From the NCBI GenBank assembly GCA_947455875.1, contig CANGSD010000037.1:1-8606 (forward strand): a stretch of 8,606 nucleotides of DNA, read 5' to 3'. The notes beneath the pieces were generated by a model. The model was not told where the DNA came from. It searched no databases and was given only the letters and a program-made list of their open reading frames with translations. Of this stretch, positions 1-6,274 are shown in pieces. The stretch comes from Comamonadaceae bacterium (lineage in GTDB: Bacteria; Pseudomonadota; Gammaproteobacteria; Burkholderiales; Burkholderiaceae). How positions within the stretch are numbered: the stretch's first letter is position 1; each line of letters starts with the position of its first letter. The translations under genes were made by a program, and so were the position numbers.

Positions 1-1061
1 ACGATGGGAAAGAAGATCGGGATGGTCAGCAAGATCATGGACAGGCTGTCCATGATGCAACCGAGCACCAGGTAGATGAGGATGATCAGAAAGATCACGA
101 GCAAAGGCGGCAGCTGCAGTCCCAGCACCCATTTGGCCAGCTCGGTGTTCATCTGCGACAAGGCCAGGAAGATGTTCAGAATGTCGGCCCCCAGCAGGAT
201 CAGAAAGATCATGCCGGTGGCGCCCGCCGTGCCGTACATGCACGCCAGAAAGCCCTTCTTGTCCAGACCGCCCGAACGCCAGGCCACTACCGCCGTGGCC
301 ACGCAGCCGATGGCAGCGGCCTCGGTGGGAGTGAACAGCCCGCCGTAGATGCCGCCAATGACCACCAGGAAAATCAGCAGCACCGGCCAGGTGTCGATCA
401 GTGCGCGCAGACGCTCGCTCCAGGCGTGGCGCGGGCCTGCAGGCGCATCGCTCGGGCTCAGTCGCGCGACCAGCGAGATCACGATCACATAGCCCAGGGC
501 CGCCAAGATGCCCGGAACAAAAGCAGCCAGGAACAGCTTGGCAATGTTTTGCTCGGTCAAGATGGCGTAAATCACCAAGGGCACCGATGGCGGAATCAGG
601 ATGCCTAGCGTGCCGCCCACCGCCAGTGTGGCGGTGGCAAAGCGGCCCGAGTAGCCGTGGGCCTTCAATTCGGGCAGGGCCACCTGGCCCATGGTGGCGG
701 CGGTGGCCAGAGACGAACCGCAGATCGCACCAAAGCCCGCGCAAGCCGTGACACCGGCCATGGCCATGCCGCCGCGCCAGTGACCGATGAAGGTATTGCC
801 CGCCTGAAACAGGGCGCGCGAGAGACCGCCCTGGGTCGCAAACTGCCCCATCAGCAGAAACAGCGGCACCACCGACAGGTCATAGACCGAGAACCGCGCG
901 TAGGCCCCCGTCTTGAAATAACTCATGAGGGGCCCGACACCGGCCACCATGACGTAACCCACCGAGCCGGCCAGTAGCATGGCCATGCCAATGTGCATAC
1001 GCGCTGCCAGCAAGAGCAGCATGAGCCCGAACATCAGGGCGCCCCATTCAATACCGGTCAT
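1..1061 (-). CDS. dctM: TRAP transporter large membrane subunit, DctM type (3' end cut by window)
   Basis: This is the large subunit of a tripartite ATP-independent periplasmic (TRAP) transporter, which carries the substrate across the inner membrane using an ion gradient. I translated it directly: the ATG overlaps the dctQ stop codon by 4 nt (ATGA), and the frame stays open to the window edge, giving 353 residues of a family usually near 425-435. Family signs are many hydrophobic segments, a Gly/Ala/Ser-rich stretch around residues 100-125 (GAICGSSLATAATMG), the signature GGTLGILIPPS at about 149-159, and GLFTPTEAAAIG at about 241-252. A GGAAAG sequence 8 nt upstream is a plausible ribosome binding site. 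The gene symbol is a family name only: nothing here shows a C4-dicarboxylate substrate. The family assignment is firm. The missing C-terminus lies outside the window. Confidence 0.95.
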   Translation of the reverse strand, partial: MTGIEWGALMFGLMLLLLAARMHIGMAMLLAGSVGYVMVAGVGPLMSYFKTGAYARFSVYDLSVVPLFLLMGQFATQGGLSRALFQAGNTFIGHWRGGMAMAGVTACAGFGAICGSSLATAATMGQVALPELKAHGYSGRFATATLAVGGTLGILIPPSVPLVIYAILTEQNIAKLFLAAFVPGILAALGYVIVISLVARLSPSDAPAGPRHAWSERLRALIDTWPVLLIFLVVIGGIYGGLFTPTEAAAIGCVATAVVAWRSGGLDKKGFLACMYGTAGATGMIFLILLGADILNIFLALSQMNTELAKWVLGLQLPPLLVIFLIILIYLVLGCIMDSLSMILLTIPIFFPI

Positions 1062-1579
1062 GCGCGCAGCTTTCCGAAATTCGTGTGCACCTTGTACAGG
1101 GCGGTCAGGCTCAGCAGGAGGAAGGACGGCACCATGGGCACAAAGGCCCACCAGGTGGGGATGCTCAGGAGCATTGAAGCGTCGTCACTGGATCGCAGGT
1201 CGAGCGCTCCCACCCCCAGACGCCAGGTGATCAGCGCGGCAAAGATCGCCATCACGCCATAGGCCACCCCATCGAGCAGCGCATTGGTCTTCACAGGCGC
1301 CTGCGCCGTGAAGAAGTCAACGATGACATGCGCCCCTACCCAGTTGGCGTAGGGCAAGGACATGGCCACCGCCACGGCCGTCATGATCTGTACCAATTCG
1401 TAGTCGCCGACGAGCGCCTTGTCGAAAAAAGTACGCCCGGTAATGCTCCACAGCGACATGAAGGCCATCGCAGCCAACACCACCCCCGCCATCACAGCCA
1501 AGGTCTTGCAGGCACGGTCTAGGAACAAACCGTAGCCGGTGTAGGAATGCGTGGACTCGGTCAACAGCAGGTCGGCCAC
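1058..1579 (-). CDS. dctQ: TRAP transporter small membrane subunit, DctQ type
   Basis: This is the small membrane subunit of the TRAP transporter, which in this family forms a complex with DctM and helps dock the loaded binding protein. It has 173 residues, normal for the family. I see four hydrophobic segments at about residues 25-47, 60-78, 98-122 and 139-162. The DctQ-like pattern GRTFFDKALVGDYEL lies around 48-62, and IPTWWAFVPM at about 140-149 opens the last helix. The start codon is GTG, supported by an AGGAG box 6 nt upstream. The stop overlaps the dctM start by 4 nt, so translation of the two is probably coupled. Unlike the other genes here, it is preceded by an 82-nt gap holding a strong terminator, so its level is probably set below that of the binding protein (inference). 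Confidence 0.94.
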   Translation of the reverse strand: MADLLLTESTHSYTGYGLFLDRACKTLAVMAGVVLAAMAFMSLWSITGRTFFDKALVGDYELVQIMTAVAVAMSLPYANWVGAHVIVDFFTAQAPVKTNALLDGVAYGVMAIFAALITWRLGVGALDLRSSDDASMLLSIPTWWAFVPMVPSFLLLSLTALYKVHTNFGKLRA

Positions 1580-1585
1580 GGGGAT

Positions 1586-1590
1586 CTCCT
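1586..1590 (-). promoter_or_regulatory. Ribosome binding site of dctQ
   Basis: The minus strand reads AGGAG here, 6 nt before the GTG at 1579-1577. It supports the non-ATG start of dctQ and shows that the membrane-subunit genes are equipped for translation although a terminator precedes them. Confidence 0.75.
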
Positions 1591-1609
1591 CGAATAGCTC
1601 GCACGGGGC

Positions 1610-1635
1610 AAAAAAAAGCGGGACCGAGGTCCCGC
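1610..1635 (-). terminator. Strong rho-independent terminator between dctP and dctQ
   Basis: On the minus strand a perfect 7-bp stem, GCGGGAC paired with GTCCCGC, closes a CTCG tetraloop and is followed directly by eight Ts. The stem spans 1618-1635 and the T-run 1617-1610. A pure U-tract directly after a GC-rich stem is the textbook intrinsic terminator for minus-strand transcription. On the plus strand no T-run follows the stem, so it should act in one direction. It lies 26 nt after the binding-protein stop codon and 30 nt before the dctQ start, inside what is otherwise one TRAP operon. It probably ends most transcripts of the paa-dctP unit and lets a minority read through. Confidence 0.88.
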
Positions 1636-1650
1636 GTCGTGAGGTCAGCT

Positions 1651-1674
1651 CTACACCGATTTTATCGGGTGTAG
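1651..1674 (-). other. Hairpin spanning the dctP stop codon
   Basis: The arms CTACACCGAT and ATCGGGTGTAG (plus-strand reading) pair over 10 bp with one bulged G and a 3-nt loop. The structure contains the dctP stop codon (1662-1664) and has no T-run of its own. It stands 15 nt before the intrinsic terminator, so the dctP message would end in two stacked hairpins. Likely roles are protecting the 3' end of the mRNA or slowing polymerase before the terminator; both are inference. Confidence 0.6.
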
Positions 1675-2690
1675 CTCTTCACCAAAGCCCGGGCGTCTTC
1701 GAGCATCGCCGCGCCATTGAGACCGCGCTTGTTCATGTCGGCCACCCACTCGTCGTCGAGGTTGTCGGTGGCTTTCTTCCAGCGCTCGACTTCAGCGGCC
1801 GGGATCTGGGTGATCGTGTAGCCCTGGGTGTCGACGAAGGCCTTGCGACCCGGCACGTCGTTGCCCTCCTGGGTGCTGCCCAGGAAGGCCGAGAACTCAC
1901 GGCCCGAGTTCTTGTCGATCACGGCCTTCAGATCGGCCGGCAGCGAGTCATAGCGGGCGCGGTTCATGGGCACCACGAAGACCGTGGTGTAGAGCGCCGG
2001 CGTGTTACGGGGCGTCTCAGACGCGAACTTGGTCAGCTCGTTGACCTTCAGGCCCGGGGCCACCTCGTAGGGGATCACGGCGCCGTCGATCACGCCCTTG
2101 GACAGGGCCTCAGGCACCTGCGGCACCGGCATACCGACCGGGGTCGCACCCATATTAGCCAGCATCTTGGTGACGGTGGCCGTGGGGCCGCGCATCTTCA
2201 GGCCGCGCAGGTCTTCGATCTTGGTGACGGGCTTGTTCTTGGTGAAGATCACGCCGGGTCCGTGCACGTGCACGGCCAGCAGCTTCACGTCCTTGTATTC
2301 GTCCATCGCGTGCTTTTGCACGAAGTCCCAGGCGGCGCGGCTGGTGGCACCGGCGTTGGTCATCATGAACGGCAGCTCAAACACCTGGCTGCGCACGAAG
2401 CGATTGGCCGTGTAACCGGCGACCGTCCACACCACATCGGCGACACCGTCCTTGGCCTGGTCAAACAGCTGCGGGGGCGCACCACCGAGCTGCATGGCCG
2501 GAAAGATCTGGCAGTTCAGGCGGTTGTTCGAGTCCTTGGCGATGTTGTCGCACCAGGTCTTGAGCATCGTGGTGTGCTGAATCGATTGCGGGCCCAGGAA
2601 GTGGTGAACCTTCAGGGTGATGGTCTGGGCCGAGGCGGCACCCGCCAGCCAGAGGGCGGCGACCGCGGTGATTTTCAGCAAGGGGCGCAT
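1662..2690 (-). CDS. dctP: TRAP transporter periplasmic substrate-binding protein, DctP type
   Basis: This is the solute receptor of the TRAP system: it binds an organic acid in the periplasm and delivers it to DctQM. It has 342 residues, normal for the family. A Sec signal peptide is clear (MRPLLK, hydrophobic core, AGAASA, then Q), with cleavage probably after residue 21. Family signs are FPAMQLGG near 63-70, FELPFMM at 104-110, and GLKMRGP at 163-169. R167 sits where TRAP receptors carry the arginine that salt-bridges the ligand carboxylate. GVIDGA follows at 199-204. Two cysteines (C47, C60) could form a disulfide. I chose the ATG at 2690 over a TTG one codon upstream because GAAGGA lies 7 nt before the ATG. 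The gene starts 13 nt after the paaX stop, so it is probably cotranscribed with the paa genes. Phenylacetate or a related aromatic acid is a candidate ligand by context only. Confidence 0.93.
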   Translation of the reverse strand: MRPLLKITAVAALWLAGAASAQTITLKVHHFLGPQSIQHTTMLKTWCDNIAKDSNNRLNCQIFPAMQLGGAPPQLFDQAKDGVADVVWTVAGYTANRFVRSQVFELPFMMTNAGATSRAAWDFVQKHAMDEYKDVKLLAVHVHGPGVIFTKNKPVTKIEDLRGLKMRGPTATVTKMLANMGATPVGMPVPQVPEALSKGVIDGAVIPYEVAPGLKVNELTKFASETPRNTPALYTTVFVVPMNRARYDSLPADLKAVIDKNSGREFSAFLGSTQEGNDVPGRKAFVDTQGYTITQIPAAEVERWKKATDNLDDEWVADMNKRGLNGAAMLEDARALVKSYTR

Positions 2691-2697
2691 CAAGAGT

Positions 2698-2703
2698 TCC
2701 TTC
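2698..2703 (-). promoter_or_regulatory. Ribosome binding site of dctP
   Basis: The minus strand reads GAAGGA immediately after the TAA stop of paaX (2706-2704) and 7 nt before the ATG at 2690. It decides the ATG over the upstream TTG at 2693. Its abutment to the paaX stop suggests that ribosomes finishing paaX can reinitiate on dctP. Confidence 0.8.
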
Positions 2704-3783
2704 TTAAAAACGAATGGCTGAGGTTACTGAGCCGGTATCGGCCCTGTAACTGGGATAACCCTGAGTTTCCAGGGGGCTACCAAGCGCGGTCGACTCCAGC
2801 ATCCCAAAGCGTTGCGCCAACCAGGCGCTGGCTTGGGGTCGCTGGCCGTCGGCCAGGCTCAGGTGCTCGTCCAGATGCTGCTCGGAAGGCGGCAGCAAAA
2901 GGGCATAAAGCTGGCGGCATAACTGGCGCGCCTCGTGACCCGCCCACTGCGGCGGCAGCAGCACGCCCGGCAACTGGGGATCGCGCAGCAGCAGGCGCCG
3001 GTAGTCGTGGATCAAGAGGCTGCGGGCGAGAAAAGCGGTCGCCGGATCCAGGGCCTGGGCCGACCACTGCGCCAGCAAGGGCGTGTAGGCCTGGACAAAG
3101 CCCTGATAGGCCGCGCCCAGGTCGTGCAGGTTCCAGGCGCGTCGCACCAGGTCGGCATCATCGCCCGAGCCGGGCAAGCCCGCATTGCCCGCGATCAGGG
3201 GCAGCAGCGAAGGCAAGACCTGCGCCAAGCCCTGAGCGGCCAGTGAGTCGAACACCGACGCGAGATCGGCGCTGGGGTGCACAAAGCAGTCGCCTCCCAG
3301 CTCGCCAAACCCATGCCAGAACAGGGCCCGACGCAGGCGCTCTCGGGTGTCCGCCGCCAGGAGGCCCGCCACCGTGATCAGACGCCAGCGCTGGTCCCAT
3401 TGGGGCGGCGCCGAGGCGTAAATCTGCTGCGAGGCCTGCATGAAGCGGTGACTCCCGGCCGGCGTGAGCCGGTAGTCCGCGCGGCGGCCCAAGGCCACCG
3501 CCTGCAGCCAGTCGTCTTGGGCCAGACGAAACACCGCGGTGCGCACCAGGCGCTCGTTCAAACCCAGCGGCGCCATCAGGCCGATCAGGCTCCCGAGCCA
3601 GATGCCACCGCCACGCGGCAACACCCCATCCCCGAACACCGTGACGATGACCGATCCGGCCTGCCCTCGGCCCTGGGCCTTGAAGCGGTCGATCCGCTGG
3701 CAAGTCGGGCAGGCCACGCCCGCGTCGCGGCGCCCTGCCGTATGCGCGCAGGCCATCGACACCTGTCGTTCAGCGCTCGTCAT
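2704..3783 (-). CDS. paaX: PaaX-family transcriptional repressor of phenylacetate catabolism
   Basis: PaaX proteins repress paa operons and release DNA when they bind phenylacetyl-CoA, the PaaK product. The frame matches PaaX throughout. After an N-terminal extension, the winged-helix domain covers about residues 35-115 (FGDGVLPRGGGIWLGSL at 50-66, NERLVRTAVFRL at 76-87, GRRADYRLT at 99-107). A central domain follows from about 125 (PPQWDQRWRLITV). The C-terminal part holds LLIHDYRRLLLRDPQLPG and WAGHEARQLC, both typical. At 359 residues it is longer than the usual 300-320. The excess is at the N-terminus and includes C12, H14, C25 and C28. The start is uncertain: ATG at 3783 (overlapping paaE by 14 nt), GTG at 3762 and ATG at 3756 (350 residues) are all possible, and none has a strong ribosome binding site. 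Its position inside the operon suggests that it controls its own level (inference). Confidence 0.9.
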   Translation of the reverse strand: MTSAERQVSMACAHTAGRRDAGVACPTCQRIDRFKAQGRGQAGSVIVTVFGDGVLPRGGGIWLGSLIGLMAPLGLNERLVRTAVFRLAQDDWLQAVALGRRADYRLTPAGSHRFMQASQQIYASAPPQWDQRWRLITVAGLLAADTRERLRRALFWHGFGELGGDCFVHPSADLASVFDSLAAQGLAQVLPSLLPLIAGNAGLPGSGDDADLVRRAWNLHDLGAAYQGFVQAYTPLLAQWSAQALDPATAFLARSLLIHDYRRLLLRDPQLPGVLLPPQWAGHEARQLCRQLYALLLPPSEQHLDEHLSLADGQRPQASAWLAQRFGMLESTALGSPLETQGYPSYRADTGSVTSAIRF

Positions 3784-4867
3784 AGCTCAGGACCACCGAC
3801 GGTGTCAGGGCGCGTGCCTGGCAACTGAGCACAAAGCCCTTGGCCATCTCATCGGCCTGCAGTGTGAAGTTACGCTCCATGCGCACCTGCCCCTGCAGCA
3901 CCTTGCAGCGACAGGTGCAGCACACGCCGCCCTTGCAGGAATAGGGCAAATCCAGCCCGGCCTCGAGTGCGGCATCGAGCAGGAACTGCTCGGACCCGAC
4001 CGCGACCTCGTGGACCTTGCCATCGAGCATGACGGTCAAGGCCACGCCCCCCTGGGCCTGCGCCGCAGGCGTCGGAGCCTTTACATCGGCCTGCACCTTG
4101 GCGGCCTGTGCGTCAGCGGTGGTGAAGCGCTCGGTCTGGATGCGCGCCGGGGTCAGCCCCAGATCGATGAGGGTCTGCTGCGTGGCGTCGATCATGGCCT
4201 GGGGGCCGCAGATGAAGACTTCGTCCATGCTGGCCACCGGCAGCAAAGCGTCGACGATGGCCCGCACCTTGGGTGCATCAATACGCCCCTGTAAGAGGTC
4301 GACCTCCTGGGCCTGGCGCGAGAGCACATGGATCATGGTGAAGCGATCCGGGTAACGGTCCTTGAGGTCTTGCAGCGCCTCGTTGAACATCACGCTGTGC
4401 ATGCGGCGGTTGCCATACACCAGGGTGAATTTGCTCTGAGCTTGTTCCTCCAGCGTGGTGGCTGCAATCGACAAGATCGGCGTGATGCCCGAGCCGGCGG
4501 CAAAGCCCACGCGATGCAAGGCGCGCGGCCGGTGCACCGTGAAGCGACCCTGCGGCGGCATCACGGCCAGCACATCGCCCGCGCGCAGCTGAGTGGCCGC
4601 CCAGTTGGAAAACAGGCCCCCCTGCACCGGCCGAATTCCCACCTCGATCTCGCCCTGCGCCGACAGGCGGCTGCGCGGGCTGCTGATGGAGTAACTGCGT
4701 CGCACGTCCTGGCCCTGCACCTGGGCGCGCAGCGTGAGGTACTGACCCGGCTCGAAATGAAAGGTCTCGCGCTGCGCGGGCGGGATCGCCAGGGTGATGG
4801 CGACCGCGCCAGCCGCCTCGGGGCTCACACGCTTGACCGACAGATCATGGAAACGGGGCAAGGACAT
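3770..4867 (-). CDS. paaE: Phenylacetyl-CoA epoxidase reductase subunit PaaE
   Basis: PaaE passes electrons from NAD(P)H through FAD and a [2Fe-2S] cluster to the di-iron centre of the PaaAC epoxidase, in the cytoplasm. It has 365 residues, close to the family's usual length near 356-360. Domains in order: FAD-binding barrel with RRSYSISSP at 56-64; nucleotide-binding domain with GSGITP at 125-130 and FICGPQAM at 218-225; a Pro/Ala/Gln-rich linker at about 252-274; and a C-terminal plant-type ferredoxin domain with C311-x4-C316-x2-C319 and C349 as cluster ligands. The frame is open further upstream to 5011, but that part overlaps paaD and has no PaaE character. MSLPRFHDL at 4867 is the natural start. 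It lies 23 nt after paaD and shows no clear ribosome binding site, so it may rely on coupling with paaD. Confidence 0.96.
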   Translation of the reverse strand: MSLPRFHDLSVKRVSPEAAGAVAITLAIPPAQRETFHFEPGQYLTLRAQVQGQDVRRSYSISSPRSRLSAQGEIEVGIRPVQGGLFSNWAATQLRAGDVLAVMPPQGRFTVHRPRALHRVGFAAGSGITPILSIAATTLEEQAQSKFTLVYGNRRMHSVMFNEALQDLKDRYPDRFTMIHVLSRQAQEVDLLQGRIDAPKVRAIVDALLPVASMDEVFICGPQAMIDATQQTLIDLGLTPARIQTERFTTADAQAAKVQADVKAPTPAAQAQGGVALTVMLDGKVHEVAVGSEQFLLDAALEAGLDLPYSCKGGVCCTCRCKVLQGQVRMERNFTLQADEMAKGFVLSCQARALTPSVVLSYDER

Positions 4868-4890
4868 AGGGGTCTGCACGCCGGGGTGGC

Positions 4891-5460
4891 TCAGTGCGGC
4901 TTGAAGTAATCGAAGGGTTCGCGGCAGGCCAGGCAGCGGTACATGGCTTTGCAGGCGGTCGAGCCAAAGGGTGAGGTCTCGGTGGTGTCGTGCGAACCAC
5001 AGCGCGGACACGGCACATCGACGCTTGCCGCCGCCGACGGCAAGAACCGCAGCACCCGCGCGCTGGCCATGCCGGCCGGCGCAGGGTCCGCCGCAGGGTC
5101 CGCTGCAGTCATAGGCGGGGCAATACCGTACTCACGCAACTTGCGTCGGCCCGCATCGGTCATCCAATCGGTGCTCCAGGCGGGCGCCAACTGCGTGCGC
5201 ACCTGCACCTGCAGTCCCGCCGCCGTCATCGCGCTCACGATGTCATCGGCCATTTGATCCATGGCCGGACAGCCGCTGTAAGTGGGCGTGATCACCACGT
5301 CCCAGCCGCCATCGGCGGGCCGCACCTCGCGCACCACGCCCAGATCGACCAGGCTGATCACCGGAATCTCGGGATCACACACCTGCTCGAGCAGCGCCCA
5401 GACGCGCGCGCTCGCCTGCGAGGGGTCGTCGCTTGTGACCGGGTTCACCACGGCATTCAT
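4891..5460 (-). CDS. paaD: Phenylacetyl-CoA epoxidase maturation protein PaaD
   Basis: PaaD is needed for an active epoxidase. It is not a stable subunit of the catalytic complex and is thought to help build its iron-containing centres. The 189 residues show two domains. An N-terminal DUF59/MIP18-like domain covers about 17-95, with VCDPEIPVISLVDLGVV at 27-43 and the reactive-cysteine motif TYSGCPAM at 60-67 (C64). A C-terminal zinc-ribbon-like domain covers about 150-186, with C151-x2-C154, C170 and C176-x2-C179 and the typical FGSTACKAMYRC. Between them lies an Ala/Pro/Asp linker (about 116-132) holding a 12-bp tandem repeat. This makes the protein longer than the E. coli form of roughly 165 residues. 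It begins 7 nt after the paaC stop, with only a weak GCAGGG in front, so translation is probably coupled. Confidence 0.95.
   Translation of the reverse strand: MNAVVNPVTSDDPSQASARVWALLEQVCDPEIPVISLVDLGVVREVRPADGGWDVVITPTYSGCPAMDQMADDIVSAMTAAGLQVQVRTQLAPAWSTDWMTDAGRRKLREYGIAPPMTAADPAADPAPAGMASARVLRFLPSAAASVDVPCPRCGSHDTTETSPFGSTACKAMYRCLACREPFDYFKPH
5081..5104. repeat. 12-bp tandem duplication in the paaD linker
   Basis: The plus strand reads GCAGGGTCCGCC then GCAGGGTCCGCT, two in-frame copies differing only at the last base, followed by a further GCAG. They encode the Ala-Asp-Pro-Ala pattern of the flexible linker between the two PaaD domains. A small slippage duplication is the simplest explanation. 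Confidence 0.85.
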
Positions 5461-5467
5461 CCCTGCT

Positions 5468-6274
5468 TCACCATTGCGCGCCCGGATGGGCCCGGGCCAG
5501 GCTTTGCATCTCGGCCAGCAGGTACGTCAGGTGCTCCGAATGCACGCCCTGCTTGCCCTGCGTGATGTAGCCCGGCACCGATGCCGACCGCTTCAAGGTG
5601 GCCTGGGCCAGGCCTTCGTCGACCAGCGATTCCCAGTCGGCCGCCAGCAAGGCGCCGTCCACGCCCAGCGACTGCGCCATGGCGTCCAGCGCGCTCGCGC
5701 TCCAGAACTCGCGGGTGTAGGGCCACAGGTGATCAAGCGCCGCTTGCATGCGGGCATGCGAAACCTCGGTCCCATCGCCCAGCTTGATCAGCCAGTCGCG
5801 TGCATGGCGCAGGTGGTAGCGCGCTTCCTTGAGCGACTTGGCCGCGATCGCCGCCAGCTCGGGGTCGCGCCCCTGGGCCAGCTGGGTCCACAGCGGCGCC
5901 ATCAGCGCGCTGTATAAAAAGTTGCGGGTGATCGTGGTCGCGTAGTCCATCTCGGCGCGGGCCTGACCCACCAAGGGGCCGTGCTGGGGCAGCTCCAGCA
6001 AGGTGAAGTTGCGAAACTGCGGCGCGTCGCGCAGATAGGCGTAGTCGTCTTCGGTCGAACCATCGTCCGCGCGGCGCGCCACCAGGTCGTACAGCAGGCG
6101 CGCCTGTCCGATCAGGTCCAGGCTCATATTGGCCTGGGCCAGGTCCTCTTCCAGCACCGGCCCATGACCGCACCACTGGGCATTGCGCTGCCCCAGAACC
6201 AGCGCGTTGTCGGCCAGATGCAGCAGGTACTCGGTGCTCGCCTTCACGGTGGGCGGGGTCGTGGCGACCGTCAC
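5468..6274 (-). CDS. paaC: Phenylacetyl-CoA epoxidase structural subunit PaaC
   Basis: PaaC is the ferritin-like partner of the catalytic subunit PaaA. Together they form the core that binds phenylacetyl-CoA, while PaaC itself is regarded as structural. The protein has 268 residues against about 248 in E. coli, with extra length at the ends. Recognisable segments are LADNALVLGQRNAQWCGHGP at 20-39, LEEDLAQANMSLDLIGQARL at 41-60, a DAPQFRNF stretch at 83-90, KEARYHLRH at 149-157, and a C-terminal GVHSEHLTYLLAEMQ at 243-257. The start codon is GTG and overlaps the paaB stop by 4 nt (GTGA), which indicates translational coupling rather than independent initiation. A GTGGGG stretch just upstream could help ribosome binding. 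Confidence 0.96.
   Translation of the reverse strand: MTVATTPPTVKASTEYLLHLADNALVLGQRNAQWCGHGPVLEEDLAQANMSLDLIGQARLLYDLVARRADDGSTEDDYAYLRDAPQFRNFTLLELPQHGPLVGQARAEMDYATTITRNFLYSALMAPLWTQLAQGRDPELAAIAAKSLKEARYHLRHARDWLIKLGDGTEVSHARMQAALDHLWPYTREFWSASALDAMAQSLGVDGALLAADWESLVDEGLAQATLKRSASVPGYITQGKQGVHSEHLTYLLAEMQSLARAHPGAQW

Noticed and set aside
1659..1685. A weak sigma-70-like promoter on the minus strand (TTGGTG at 1685-1680, 15-nt spacer, TAAAAT at 1664-1659) that might serve dctQM.
   Set aside because: The -35 matches poorly, the spacer is short, and transcripts would begin upstream of the terminator and run into it. The -10 also coincides with the dctP stop codon and hairpin. It is not strong enough to annotate.
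2691..2693. TTG as the dctP start codon.
   Set aside because: The ATG directly after it has the better spacing (7 nt) from GAAGGA and gives a normal signal peptide.
1551..3377. A 608-codon open frame on the plus strand.
   Set aside because: It lies wholly opposite dctQ/dctP/paaX, runs through the terminator region, and its translation is rich in Arg, His, Gly and Pro with no domain pattern. It is a shadow of high-GC genes on the other strand.
3770..5011. A longer paaE starting at 5011 (413 residues).
   Set aside because: The extra 48 residues overlap paaD and do not resemble the FAD-domain start; PaaE similarity begins at MSLPRFHDL (4867).
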